In this document: in pieces, positions 1 through 10,172 of the stretch
Position numbering within the stretch: position 1 is the stretch's first letter
How the letters are laid out: each line of letters begins with the position of its first letter
Source of the DNA: CAVWGP01 sp963754645
GTDB taxonomy: Bacteria > Pseudomonadota > Alphaproteobacteria > Bin65
Assembly (NCBI GenBank): GCA_963754645.1
Contig: CAVWGP010000004.1
Location: forward strand, 124,001-188,000
Reading direction: 5' to 3'
Length of the DNA stretch: 64,000 nt
Made by a program: the position numbers and the translations under genes
The notes under the pieces: generated by a model
Told to the model about the DNA's origin: nothing
Database searches by the model: none
The model's input: only the letters and a program-made list of their open reading frames with translations

Positions 1-368
1 GAGGTTTTGGCGAAATGAGTGTTTGCGGCCAGCCCCTCGTTTGCCGCGACGTTCCCGTTTGGACGGTCCGCACGAACGGCGGCCTATCCCGATTTCGTTA
101 TCGGGATATCATGGGAATATATGGGCGTCAAACTAATTGAAGGGCAAAATAGCTATAAATTTCCTCGATTTGATTAATCATTTGTCAATAAATCTATGAG
201 TTGGTTGAGTCACCTTTCGTTCGAACCAAGGATTGTATGAGTACAAGACTAGAACATTTGCGGATGAATGTCTAGTCACTTGTCGTTGGTCGCGAAGGGC
301 GCCGAATTTTCCTGTCGCACACTTCGCGATCATTGGGGCTATTCTCGATCTGTTGGCCAATCGCGCGT
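1..368. other. Intergenic region downstream of rnpB with a hairpin and three phased GGG boxes
   Basis: No convincing gene is visible here. Positions 85-93 and 100-108 form a perfect 9-bp inverted repeat around a 6-base loop. Three GGG triplets at 103, 113 and 123 sit exactly 10 bp apart, two of them inside TGGG. Positions about 130-250 are AT-rich compared with the rest of the window. In many alphaproteobacteria rnpB is followed by mraZ and the division and cell wall cluster. If that holds here, mraZ lies on the minus strand just beyond coordinate 1 and this stretch would be its upstream region. Confidence 0.45.
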
Positions 369-757
369 GCCAGATGGTCTATAAGCCGGGTTCTGTATCC
401 CCGCCGAAGCGGGGATGATGGCCATTCATCTCGGCGGCCCGTTGCCAAGCCGCTCTAGCAACCAACCCGGACGGCGGCGCGGAAACGCGCTTTGCACCCC
501 CTAAAGGATGCGGGCCGTCCCTATGCGGTCTTGCTCCCGGTGAGGTTTGCCATGCCGCCCTGGTTGCCCAGCGCGCGGTGCGCTCTTACCGCCCCGTTTC
601 ACCCTTGCCGGCGGGCCCGAAGGCGCGCCGGCGGTCTGTTCTCTGTGGCACTGTCTCGGGGGTCGCCCCCGCCGGGTATTGCCCGGCACCGTGTTTCCAT
701 GGAGCCCGGACTTTCCTCGACCGCTCGAAAGCGGACGCGGCCATCCAACCATCTGGC
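369..757 (-). ncRNA. rnpB: RNase P RNA, bacterial class A
   Basis: This is the catalytic RNA of RNase P, which trims the 5' leader of tRNA precursors. On the minus strand the conserved 5' segment GAGGAAAGTCCGGGCTCC (positions 717-700) and the 3' segment ACAGAACCCGGCTTATAGA (about 395-377) are both present. The ends are set by helix P1: the 9 bases at 749-757 pair perfectly with those at 369-377. The resulting length of about 389 nt is usual for the family. It lies immediately downstream of an N-acetylmuramoyl-L-alanine amidase gene, an arrangement common in alphaproteobacteria. Short reading frames called across it are spurious. Confidence 0.96.
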
Positions 758-764
758 ACAGGCC

Positions 765-794
765 CATGTAGGAACGATTCGCGCCGCGATTCAA
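765..794 (-). promoter_or_regulatory. Probable sigma-70 promoter of rnpB
   Basis: On the minus strand TTGAAT (794-789) and TACATG (770-765) are separated by 18 bases and end 7 bases before the first base of helix P1. The promoter overlaps the last codons of the upstream amidase gene. Match and position are good, but there is no experimental support. Confidence 0.5.
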
Positions 795-1537
795 GGGCCC
801 AATGGGCGCGACGACGATTTACGCGAAAAACGGCGGGCGAGGCTGGCAGCGATCGCGGCCGTTTCCGCATCCGGTATCCCATCGCAGCGCGTTGGCCGGA
901 AATGGCATTGGAAGGCCTGGATCACGTATTTAGACTGTTCGTCTAATATCCGGCTGTGCGGGCATTCATAACCGATTCCCGATAGGTCCCTTTGTAAGTC
1001 CTCAATGCTCAAGGCGCGAGAATAATTTATATATACTGATCGGTCTGCATATATTCCAAGGCCATGCTTTGCCAGGCGATCCCAGGGAAAGAGTTCGCCA
1101 GGGTCGCGCTTGCGCGCTGGGGCGACGTCGGAATGGCCGAGAACGCGCTCGACCGGAATAGGGTGCTCGCGGCGCAAAACGGTGCCAAGCGCCATCAGGG
1201 CCTGTATCTGCGCCTCGGGATATTCGTTGTAACCGAATTCATGGCCCGGATTGACCAATTCGATGCCGATCGAGCGGCCGTTGATATCGCGCTCGCCGGC
1301 CCAAAAACTGACGCCGGCGTGCCACGCCCGCTTCGCATCCTCGACATGGCGGTAGATCGCGCCGTCCAGGTCGATGGTGTAATGCGCGCTGACTTTTGCC
1401 GCCGGATCGCAAAGGCGGCTTAAGGCCTCCTCGGCGCTTTGCATGCCGGTGTAGTGCAGCAAGAGGATATCGATCGCAACGCCGGCGGGCCGCTCGTTGA
1501 AATTGGGCGACGGTCGATCGACGATCTTGAGCGTCAT
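791..1537 (-). CDS. N-acetylmuramoyl-L-alanine amidase (Amidase_2, AmiD-like) with C-terminal peptidoglycan-binding domain
   Basis: This is a zinc amidase predicted to cut the bond between N-acetylmuramic acid and L-alanine in peptidoglycan fragments. The protein of about 248 residues starts MTLKIVDRPSPNFNER. Zinc-ligand motifs are visible as LLLHYTGM near residue 30 and VLGHSDVAPARKRDPG near residue 150. The last 60 residues (GIGYECP onward) look like a PG_binding_1 helical domain. No clear signal peptide is seen, so a cytoplasmic recycling role is possible. The start was chosen because it lies 5 bases after the EamA stop, whereas longer reading frames run through the EamA gene in the wrong frame. 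It is the last protein gene of the uup-EamA-amidase run and ends inside the rnpB promoter. Confidence 0.88.
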   Translation of the reverse strand: MTLKIVDRPSPNFNERPAGVAIDILLLHYTGMQSAEEALSRLCDPAAKVSAHYTIDLDGAIYRHVEDAKRAWHAGVSFWAGERDINGRSIGIELVNPGHEFGYNEYPEAQIQALMALGTVLRREHPIPVERVLGHSDVAPARKRDPGELFPWDRLAKHGLGIYADRSVYINYSRALSIEDLQRDLSGIGYECPHSRILDEQSKYVIQAFQCHFRPTRCDGIPDAETAAIAASLARRFSRKSSSRPLGP

Positions 1538-1542
1538 GCTTT

Positions 1543-2415
1543 TCAGCTCGTTATCGGCTCGGACGCATCGCGCGGCCGGCGCAGGACGATGACGGCGACG
1601 CCGGCAACGACCATGGCGGCCCCGGCGATGGCGAGCACATTCAGTTTCTCGCCGAGGAAAATCACGCCCGAAAGCAGGCCGCAAACGGGAACCAGAAGCG
1701 TCCATGGGATGACCTGGGTCACGCGATATTTCCCCAGCATGGCGTACCAAAAATAATAGCTGAAGGCGCTGACTGCCAGGGCCATATAGAATATCGACGA
1801 CCATCCGACCCAGGTAGCGTTTCGCACGATCGCCAAGTGATCGCGTTCGAGAACAAACGACAAGGCCGCCATCTGCGGCAGTCCGAGCAACGCGACCCAG
1901 CCGACGACGCCGAGCGGATGGGCGCCGGGCATGAACTTGATCTGGATGTTCGAGTAGGCCCAAAAAAACTGCGACGCGATCACGCACAGCATGGGCACCA
2001 AATCGGCGCGCAGTTGCGGCCCGCCGGCGATCAGGTAAACGCCGGCGAAGGCCAAGAGGATGCCGGAACTGCGGCGCCAGCCGATGCGGTCGCGCAACAA
2101 GACGGCGGCGAACAGCGTCGAAAACGCGACGTGAAGCTGCGACATGATCGCGGCGATGCCGGCATCGGTGCCGGCAACGCCGGAAAAAAACAATCCGTAG
2201 TGCAGCGTTCCGAGCACGACCGACATGATGGCGATCTGGCGCCAATGGCCGCGCGGCAGCGGCACGAACGGCACGAGGACCGCGGCGGTGATCGCGAACC
2301 GGAAGGTGAGCAACAGCAACGGCGGAAATTCGCCGGTGCCGATTTTTCCGACGACGAAGTTGGCGCCCCAGATCAGCACGATGAAAATCAACAGCGCGAC
2401 GTGTCGAAGCGCCAT
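1543..2415 (-). CDS. EamA/DMT-superfamily transporter
   Basis: This 290-residue integral membrane protein has about ten hydrophobic segments in two similar halves, as in drug/metabolite transporters of the EamA family. It begins MALRHVALLIFIVLIWGAN, the usual first helix, with the conserved W-G pair. The substrate cannot be told from sequence; relatives export amino acids or small metabolites. It starts 2 bases after the uup stop and ends 5 bases before the amidase start, so the three genes are probably cotranscribed. The C-terminal tail is short and polar. Confidence 0.85.
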   Translation of the reverse strand: MALRHVALLIFIVLIWGANFVVGKIGTGEFPPLLLLTFRFAITAAVLVPFVPLPRGHWRQIAIMSVVLGTLHYGLFFSGVAGTDAGIAAIMSQLHVAFSTLFAAVLLRDRIGWRRSSGILLAFAGVYLIAGGPQLRADLVPMLCVIASQFFWAYSNIQIKFMPGAHPLGVVGWVALLGLPQMAALSFVLERDHLAIVRNATWVGWSSIFYMALAVSAFSYYFWYAMLGKYRVTQVIPWTLLVPVCGLLSGVIFLGEKLNVLAIAGAAMVVAGVAVIVLRRPRDASEPITS

Positions 2416-2417
2416 GG

Positions 2418-4250
2418 TCAGGCGGCGGAGCCTGATTTGTCGCGCTCGATCGCGCTCCGCATTTCATCGAGTTCGAGCCAGCGATGCTCGGCGTCCCCGA
2501 GCTCCCGCCGCGCCGCCGCGATGCGCGCGATCGCGCGCTGAAAGCCGACCGCATCGCGTTCGTAAAACGCCCCATCGGCGAGCTTCTCCTCCAGCGCGGC
2601 GATCTCGTCTTCGAGCTCGGCGATGCGCGGCGGCAGCCCGTCGAGTTCGCGCTGGTCCTTATAGGTCAATTGCTTGCGCTGCTTCGGCCGGGATTCTTCG
2701 GCGCGGGCCGCCGCCCTGGCGACCGTTTTCTTGGCCGTCGCGCCGACAATGCCGACGCCGCGCCGCTGCGCCATCGCGTCCTTGAAGCCGCCGGCATATT
2801 CGACCGCCGTGCCGTCGCCCGGCATGATGATCGTGCTGCTGACGATGCGGTCGAGAAAATCGCGGTCGTGGCTGACGATCAGCAAGGTTCCGGCGAAATC
2901 GCCCAGCACGTCCTCGAGCAGATCGAGCGTGTCGGTGTCGAGATCGTTGGTCGGCTCGTCGAGGATGAGAAGGTCGGCGGGCGTCGCCAGGATTTTCGCC
3001 AGCAAGAGGCGATTGCGCTCGCCGCCCGAGAGCGCGCCATTGGCCATGTCGGCCGCGCGCGGATCGAACAGGAAGTCCTTGAGATAGGCGCGCACATGGC
3101 GCGGGCGGCCCTGCACGCTGACCTGGTCGCCGCCCTGCGGGCACAGCACTTCGCGCAGCGTTTTCTTGGGGTCGAGCTGCTCGCGCTTCTGGTCGAAATA
3201 GGCGATCGCCAGATTCTTCGCGATCTGGAGCTTGCCTAGGTCCGGCTCCAGCTCGCCGACGAAGATTTTCAGCAGCGTCGATTTGCCGGCGCCGTTCGGG
3301 CCGACGATGCCGACGCGGTCGCCGCGCAGGATCAGGGTGGAATAGTCGGCGATCAGCACGCGGCGCTGGTCGCCTTCGCCGAACGCCTTGGCGATGTTTT
3401 CGGCTTCGATCAGCAGCTTGGTGCGCGCCTCGGTTTCCTTGGCTTCGAGTTTGAGCTTGCCCTGGCGGCCGATGAGCGTCGCGCGGAAGGCGCGCATCTG
3501 TTCGAGCCGCGCGAGGCGGCCCTGGTCGCGACGGCGCCGCGCGGTCACGCCGCGCAACAGCCAGCGCGTCTCGTCGGCCAGCTTGGAATTGAGTTTTTCG
3601 AGCGCGCGCTCCTCCATCGCCAGGACTTCCTCGCGCCAATCCTCGAAATGGGCGAAGCCGCGGTCGGCGACGCGAAGGCGGCCGCGATCCAGCCACACGA
3701 TGCGATTGGTGATATTGGAGAGGAAAGCGCGGTCATGGCTGATGACGAGCGCGGCACCCTTGAATTCGAGCAAACGCCGCTCGAGCCATTCGATCGTCGC
3801 GAGATCGAGGTGGTTCGTCGGCTCGTCGAGCAGGAGAAGGTCGGGCTCGCCGGCAAAGACGCGCGCGAGGGCGGCGCGCCGGCCCTCGCCGCCGGACAGC
3901 GAGGTGAGTTCGCGCTCGCCCGCGATCTGAAGCTCGGCGAGTATATCGTCGACTTTGTAGTCCGGGCGGTTGCCCTCGATCACGTAGTCGCGCACCGTGC
4001 GGCCGGCGGCGAAACGCGGCTCTTGTTCCATCCATTCGATCGCAAGGCCCGGCTCGCGATAGATTTCGCCCTTATCGGGCTCGATCGCGCCGGTGATGGT
4101 CTTCATCAGCGTCGACTTGCCGCTGCCGTTGCGCCCGACCAGGCTTGCGCGCTCGCCGCGCGCGAGATGCATTTCGATCCCCTGGAACAGGGGAGCGCCG
4201 CCGAAACCGACGGTGACGTCGCGCAGAGAAAGGATTGGCGGCTGGTTCAT
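2418..4250 (-). CDS. uup: ABC-F family ATPase, Uup-like
   Basis: This soluble protein of about 610 residues has two ABC ATPase domains and no membrane segment, as in the ABC-F family acting on ribosomes or DNA intermediates. Domain 1 has Walker A GRNGSGKST, signature LSGGEGRRAALAR and Walker B LLLLDEPTNHLDL. Domain 2 has GPNGAGKST, LSGGERNRLLLAK and LLILDEPTNDLD. The linker WLLRGVTARRRRDQGR and a charged C-terminal coiled coil (last 80 residues) fit Uup better than EttA. Start MNQPPILSL was chosen over an upstream in-frame ATG because it matches the family N-terminus. It is the first gene of the minus-strand run ending at rnpB. Confidence 0.9.
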   Translation of the reverse strand: MNQPPILSLRDVTVGFGGAPLFQGIEMHLARGERASLVGRNGSGKSTLMKTITGAIEPDKGEIYREPGLAIEWMEQEPRFAAGRTVRDYVIEGNRPDYKVDDILAELQIAGERELTSLSGGEGRRAALARVFAGEPDLLLLDEPTNHLDLATIEWLERRLLEFKGAALVISHDRAFLSNITNRIVWLDRGRLRVADRGFAHFEDWREEVLAMEERALEKLNSKLADETRWLLRGVTARRRRDQGRLARLEQMRAFRATLIGRQGKLKLEAKETEARTKLLIEAENIAKAFGEGDQRRVLIADYSTLILRGDRVGIVGPNGAGKSTLLKIFVGELEPDLGKLQIAKNLAIAYFDQKREQLDPKKTLREVLCPQGGDQVSVQGRPRHVRAYLKDFLFDPRAADMANGALSGGERNRLLLAKILATPADLLILDEPTNDLDTDTLDLLEDVLGDFAGTLLIVSHDRDFLDRIVSSTIIMPGDGTAVEYAGGFKDAMAQRRGVGIVGATAKKTVARAAARAEESRPKQRKQLTYKDQRELDGLPPRIAELEDEIAALEEKLADGAFYERDAVGFQRAIARIAAARRELGDAEHRWLELDEMRSAIERDKSGSAA

Positions 4251-4338
4251 GGCAATACGGGATCGGCGGCGCAAAACGCTCGGGCGCCTGGCGCTGAGCT
4301 CCCGGTTCGATCTGCGATCGTTGCTTGCTTCGCCGCGA

Positions 4339-4665
4339 TTATTTGACCTCGGTCATGATCTGCTCGCGCGCGACGGCCATCAGCTCGTCCATTTTGCGCC
4401 GGACTTGATGCTCGCTTTGATTGACGGCCTTGGCCTTGAAGTCGCCCATGATCTTGCGGATCACGTCGTCGTCCCCGGATTCCTCGAAATCCGCTTTGAC
4501 CACCGCCTTGCCATAGGCATCCGCCGCATCGGCCTTTAAGCCCATCAATTCCGCCGCCCACAGGCCGAGCAGGCGATTGCGCCGCGCCGTCGCCTTGAAC
4601 TGCAGTTCCTGGTCCATCTCGAATTTTTTCTCGAAGCCTTTCTTGCGGTCGTCGAAAGTCGTCAT
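4339..4665 (-). CDS. ATP synthase zeta (inhibitor) subunit, DUF1476 family
   Basis: This 108-residue soluble protein belongs to DUF1476, the alphaproteobacterial zeta subunit that inhibits ATP hydrolysis by the F1 ATPase. The N-terminal MTTFDDRKKGFEKKFEMD is the family's inhibitory region and is well conserved, followed by LLGLWAAELMGL and a helical C-terminal half. A GGAG ribosome-binding site lies 8-11 bases upstream of the ATG. The gene sits apart from the ATP synthase operon, next to purine genes, as in other alphaproteobacteria. It is transcribed away from the TANGO2-like gene. Confidence 0.9.
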   Translation of the reverse strand: MTTFDDRKKGFEKKFEMDQELQFKATARRNRLLGLWAAELMGLKADAADAYGKAVVKADFEESGDDDVIRKIMGDFKAKAVNQSEHQVRRKMDELMAVAREQIMTEVK

Positions 4666-4773
4666 TGCTCGGTCTCCTACGTGCGGCCGGCGGGTTCAAT
4701 CGGCCGCGGACCCGCCTTATATAGTATCTGCCGAAGCCCCGCGCCATCCATCGCCCGAACCCAGACCTCAGCC

Positions 4774-5577
4774 ATGTGCACCGTTGTCCTTCTCCGCCGG
4801 CCCGACCACGATTGGCCGGTTTTGGTTGCCGCAAACCGCGACGAATTGCGCGCGCGGCCGTGGCGCGCGCCGGGCCGGCATTGGCCCGATCGGCCCGGCG
4901 TCGTCGCCGGCATCGACGAGTTGGCCGGCGGAAGCTGGATCGGGATGAACGACGAGGGCGTCGTCGCCGGCGTGCTCAATCGCGTCGGTAGCCTGGGGCC
5001 GGCGCCGGGCCTGCGCTCGCGCGGCGAACTGGTGCTCGAAGCCCTCGATCACGCCGACGCGCTCGATGCCGCAACCGCGCTCGCCGATCTCGATAGCCAG
5101 GCTTATCGCTCGTTCAATCTGTTCGTCGCCGACAACCGCGATGCCTATTTGATCTGCAACCGCGGCGAGGCCCGGCACGGCCGCGTCGAAGTGCAGCCGC
5201 TGACCGAAGGCCTTTCGATGCTGACCGCGCACGGCTTGTCCGATCGCGAGTCGGCGCGGGTCAGGCTTTACATGCCGCGTTTCGCGGCGGCGGCGGCGCC
5301 CGATCCGGCGCGCGGCGACTGGGCCAGTTGGGAACATCTGCTCGCCAGCCGCGAAGAACTGCCCGGCCACGGCCCCGAATCGGCCATGTCGATCGAAACC
5401 GGCGGCGGGTTCGGCACGTCTTCAAGTTCGCTGATCGCGCTGCCCGCGATCGAGCGCCCGGCGCTGAAACCGGTGTGGCTTTTTGCCGCCGGCGCGCCGG
5501 CGCCGGGCGCCTTTCATCCTGTGGACGGATTGCGCGCCGCCCCGGCGGCTCCAATTGTTTCCCGCGGACGCGCCTGA
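4774..5577 (+). CDS. TANGO2/NRDE family protein
   Basis: This protein of about 267 residues starts MCTVVLLRRP and carries the NRDE motif (VAANRDEL, residues 19-26). The cysteine directly after the initiator methionine is typical of TANGO2-type proteins, which resemble N-terminal nucleophile hydrolases. The function of bacterial members is uncertain; in eukaryotes TANGO2 has been linked to haem or lipid handling. GGSWIGMNDEGVVAGVLNR is another family block. The chosen ATG exposes the conserved cysteine at position 2; a longer frame upstream is unlikely. It is divergent from the zeta subunit and upstream of purC. Confidence 0.86.
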   Translation: MCTVVLLRRPDHDWPVLVAANRDELRARPWRAPGRHWPDRPGVVAGIDELAGGSWIGMNDEGVVAGVLNRVGSLGPAPGLRSRGELVLEALDHADALDAATALADLDSQAYRSFNLFVADNRDAYLICNRGEARHGRVEVQPLTEGLSMLTAHGLSDRESARVRLYMPRFAAAAAPDPARGDWASWEHLLASREELPGHGPESAMSIETGGGFGTSSSSLIALPAIERPALKPVWLFAAGAPAPGAFHPVDGLRAAPAAPIVSRGRA

Positions 5578-5652
5578 TATAGGATTGGCCAAGCGGATCA
5601 ACGGCAAATCGAATATCCGGCTGTGCCGCGCCGTCATCCGACCGAGTGGTTC

Positions 5653-6420
5653 ATGAGCAGACGCAGACGCATCTATGAAGGCAAGGCGAAGATATTGTTC
5701 GAAGGTCCCGAGCCTGGAACGATCGTCCAATATTTCAAGGACGACGCCACCGCCTTCAACAATCAAAAACGCGGCATCATTACCGGCAAGGGGGTGCTGA
5801 ACAACCGCATCTCCGAATACATCATGACCAAGCTCGGCGAGATCGGCGTGCCGACGCATTTCATTCGCCGGCTCAACATGCGCGAGCAGCTCGTCCGTCA
5901 GCTGGAAATCATCCCGCTCGAAGTCGTGGTGCGCAACGTCGCCGCCGGCTCGCTTGCCAAGCGGCTTGGCATCGAAGAGGGCACGGCGCTGCCGCGCTCG
6001 ATAATCGAATTCTACTACAAGAACGACAAGCTCGAGGACCCGCTGGTCAACGACGAGCACATCACCGCCTTCGGCTGGGCGACGGTGCAGGACCTCGACG
6101 ACATCATGGCCCTGTCGCTGCGCGTCAACGACTTTCTCGTCGGCCTCTTTCTCGGCGTCGGCATCCGGCTGATCGATTTCAAGCTCGAATTCGGCCGCCT
6201 CTGGGACGAGAACGAGCAGATGCGCATCGTCCTGGCCGACGAGATCTCGCCCGATTCCTGCCGTTTGTGGGATCTGAAAACCGGCGAGAAGCTCGACAAG
6301 GACCGCTTCCGGCGCGATCTCGGCAAGGTCGAAGAAGCGTATCAAGAAGTCGCGCGCCGCCTCGGCATCCTGCCCGAAGCGGGAATTCAAGACATCAAGG
6401 GCGGCACCGCGATGCATTGA
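5653..6420 (+). CDS. purC: Phosphoribosylaminoimidazole-succinocarboxamide synthase (SAICAR synthetase)
   Basis: PurC makes SAICAR from CAIR, aspartate and ATP in de novo purine synthesis. The 255-residue length is standard. The family start RRRIYEGKAKILFEG and motifs DDATAFNNQKRG and PLEVVVRNVAAGSLAKR are all present. Start MSRRRRIYEG was preferred to an upstream in-frame ATG, which would add 10 residues not found in the family. It is the first purine gene of the plus-strand cluster, 49 bases before purS. Confidence 0.95.
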   Translation: MSRRRRIYEGKAKILFEGPEPGTIVQYFKDDATAFNNQKRGIITGKGVLNNRISEYIMTKLGEIGVPTHFIRRLNMREQLVRQLEIIPLEVVVRNVAAGSLAKRLGIEEGTALPRSIIEFYYKNDKLEDPLVNDEHITAFGWATVQDLDDIMALSLRVNDFLVGLFLGVGIRLIDFKLEFGRLWDENEQMRIVLADEISPDSCRLWDLKTGEKLDKDRFRRDLGKVEEAYQEVARRLGILPEAGIQDIKGGTAMH

Positions 6421-6469
6421 GCCGGGCGCGACGGGCATTCGATCGACAAACGGTTTCTTCGGCGACGGC

Positions 6470-6712
6470 ATGAAGGCAAAAATCCACATCACCCTCAAGC
6501 GCGGCGTGCTCGATCCGCAAGGCAAGGCGATCCATAGCGCGCTCAATCACCTGGGCTTCGCCGGCATCGGCGACGTGCGCCAAGGCAAGTTCATCGAAAT
6601 CGAACTCGACGACACCGACGCGGCTGCCGCCAAGGCGCGCGTGTCCGCCATGTGCGAGAAGCTGCTCGCCAACCTCGTCATCGAAAATTACCAGGTCGAG
6701 ATCGCACCGTGA
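6470..6712 (+). CDS. purS: Phosphoribosylformylglycinamidine synthase subunit PurS
   Basis: This 80-residue bridging subunit of the three-part FGAM synthase (PurS-PurQ-PurL) starts MKAKIHITLKRGVLDPQGKA, the classic PurS opening, and ends with the CEKLLANLVIENYQVEI block. Presence of PurS fits the short PurL encoded downstream. Its TGA overlaps a GTG that opens the next frame (GTGA), which suggests translational coupling. Confidence 0.95.
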   Translation: MKAKIHITLKRGVLDPQGKAIHSALNHLGFAGIGDVRQGKFIEIELDDTDAAAAKARVSAMCEKLLANLVIENYQVEIAP

Positions 6713-6966
6713 CCGAAGTCGGCTCGGCGGCGCCGGGGTTTCTTGCCATTTGCATGGCGCGCGGCATCGTGCGCCGGTCGTTCATCGTCGCCGTCGTCGT
6801 CGGAACGATCATCAATCTAATCAATCAAGGCGATGCCCTGGTCGGCGGCGGCGCGCTCAATTGGTGGAAGATCGCGTTCACCTATTGCGTGCCCTATTGC
6901 GTCGCGACCTACGGCGCGGTCGCGGCGCGGCTTGAAATGCAACGGCGCGCGGCGGTGCGGGCGTGA
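6709..6966 (+). CDS. Small two-helix membrane protein, NrtS-like
   Basis: This protein of about 85 residues has two hydrophobic segments (SFIVAVVVGTIINLINQGDA and IAFTYCVPYCVATYGAVAA). The RGIVRRS start of the core, INQGD and VPYCVATYGAV resemble the NrtS family of small nitrate/nitrite transport proteins; this identification is from memory of the family and is moderate. GTG at 6709 overlaps the purS stop; an ATG at 6754 is an alternative that begins right at the conserved core. Its TGA overlaps the GTG of purQ. A membrane protein locked into a purine operon by overlaps on both sides is unusual. Confidence 0.68.
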   Translation: MTEVGSAAPGFLAICMARGIVRRSFIVAVVVGTIINLINQGDALVGGGALNWWKIAFTYCVPYCVATYGAVAARLEMQRRAAVRA

Positions 6967-7652
6967 AATCCGCCATCGTCCTGTTCCCCGGATCGAACCG
7001 CGAGAACGACATGGCGGCCGCGCTCGAACGCGCCGGCGGACGGGCGCCCGCCATCGTCTGGCACGGCGACAGCGACCTGCCCGCCACCGATCTCATCGTG
7101 CTGCCCGGCGGATTTTCGCACGGCGATTATCTGCGCTGTGGTGCCATGGCGGCGCATTCGCCCATCATGCGCGCCGTCGCCGAACGCGCCAGGCGCGGCA
7201 CGCCCGTCCTCGGCGTGTGCAACGGTTTCCAAATCCTGACCGAGGCGGGACTGCTGCCGGGCGCGCTGATGCGCAACGCCAAGCTGAAATTCGTCTGCCG
7301 CGACGTGCATCTGCGCGTCGAAAACAGCCAAACCTTGTTCGCCAGCAAATACGAGCGCGGCCAGGTCGTGCGCGCGCCGGTCGCGCACGGCGACGGCAAT
7401 TTTTTCGCCGACGAGGCGACCTTGGACCGGCTCGAAGGCGAGGGCCGCGTTGCCTTTCGCTATTGCTCGCCTTCGGGCGCGCTGACCGCGAGCGACAATC
7501 CGAACGGGTCGATCCGCAACATCGCCGGCATCTACAACGAGACCAAGACCGTGCTGGGGCTGATGCCGCATCTCGAGAACGCGATCGAGCCGGCGCTCGG
7601 CAGCGCCGACGGCAAGGCCTTGTTCGAAGGCATCGCGGCGGCGCTGTCTTGA
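6963..7652 (+). CDS. purQ: Phosphoribosylformylglycinamidine synthase subunit PurQ (glutaminase)
   Basis: This 229-residue class I glutamine amidotransferase supplies ammonia to PurL. The nucleophile elbow is GVCNGFQILTEAGLLPG (Cys near residue 86), and the C-terminal catalytic His/Glu region is in the last 40 residues. PGGFSHGDYLRCGA is the usual oxyanion-side block. The start is a GTG overlapping the stop of the NrtS-like gene. PurL begins 19 bases after the stop. Confidence 0.94.
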   Translation: MKSAIVLFPGSNRENDMAAALERAGGRAPAIVWHGDSDLPATDLIVLPGGFSHGDYLRCGAMAAHSPIMRAVAERARRGTPVLGVCNGFQILTEAGLLPGALMRNAKLKFVCRDVHLRVENSQTLFASKYERGQVVRAPVAHGDGNFFADEATLDRLEGEGRVAFRYCSPSGALTASDNPNGSIRNIAGIYNETKTVLGLMPHLENAIEPALGSADGKALFEGIAAALS

Positions 7653-7671
7653 ACCGAACCGCGCCCTGCCC

Positions 7672-9873
<2,202 letters not shown>

Positions 9874-9886
9874 GGACTTACCCGCG

Positions 9887-10123
9887 ATGGCAATGGACGC
9901 AGGAGACATCGAGCGCCTGATCAAGGCGGCGCTCCCCGATGCCAAGGTCGAAATCAAGGATTTGGCGGGCGACGGCGATCACTATGCCGCTATCGTGACT
10001 TCGGCGGCCTTCAAGGGTAAGAATCGCGTCCAGCAGCATCAAATGGTCTATGCCGCGTTGCGCGGAAATATGGGCGGACAGTTGCACGCCTTGGCACTGA
10101 CCACGGCGCTGCCGCCCGCTTGA
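9887..10123 (+). CDS. bolA: BolA family protein
   Basis: This 78-residue BolA/IbaG-like protein partners with monothiol glutaredoxins in iron-sulfur or iron handling. Visible features are the N-terminal MDAGDIERLIKAALPDAKVE, the central DLAGDGDHYAAIVTSAAF and the C-terminal HQMVYAALRGNMGGQLHALAL helix. Placement directly upstream of a monothiol glutaredoxin gene supports the pairing. It sits 13 bases after purL. Confidence 0.93.
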   Translation: MAMDAGDIERLIKAALPDAKVEIKDLAGDGDHYAAIVTSAAFKGKNRVQQHQMVYAALRGNMGGQLHALALTTALPPA

Positions 10124-10172
10124 AAACCGGAATTTTTCGTCCGCTTCCACTTTCATCGCAAAGGAAACAGCC

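Noticed and set aside
103..127. Phased GGG boxes as the start of a CRISPR-like or iterated array
   Set aside because: There are only three short units with no spacers of suitable length. No CRISPR array or cas gene is in the window.
492..971. Short open frames across rnpB on both strands
   Set aside because: The region folds as RNase P RNA with its conserved 5' and 3' segments; the frames have no similarity to known proteins.
791..2575. A single long minus-strand frame spanning the EamA and amidase genes
   Set aside because: The first two-thirds is the wrong frame over the EamA gene. Only the last 248 codons are the real amidase.
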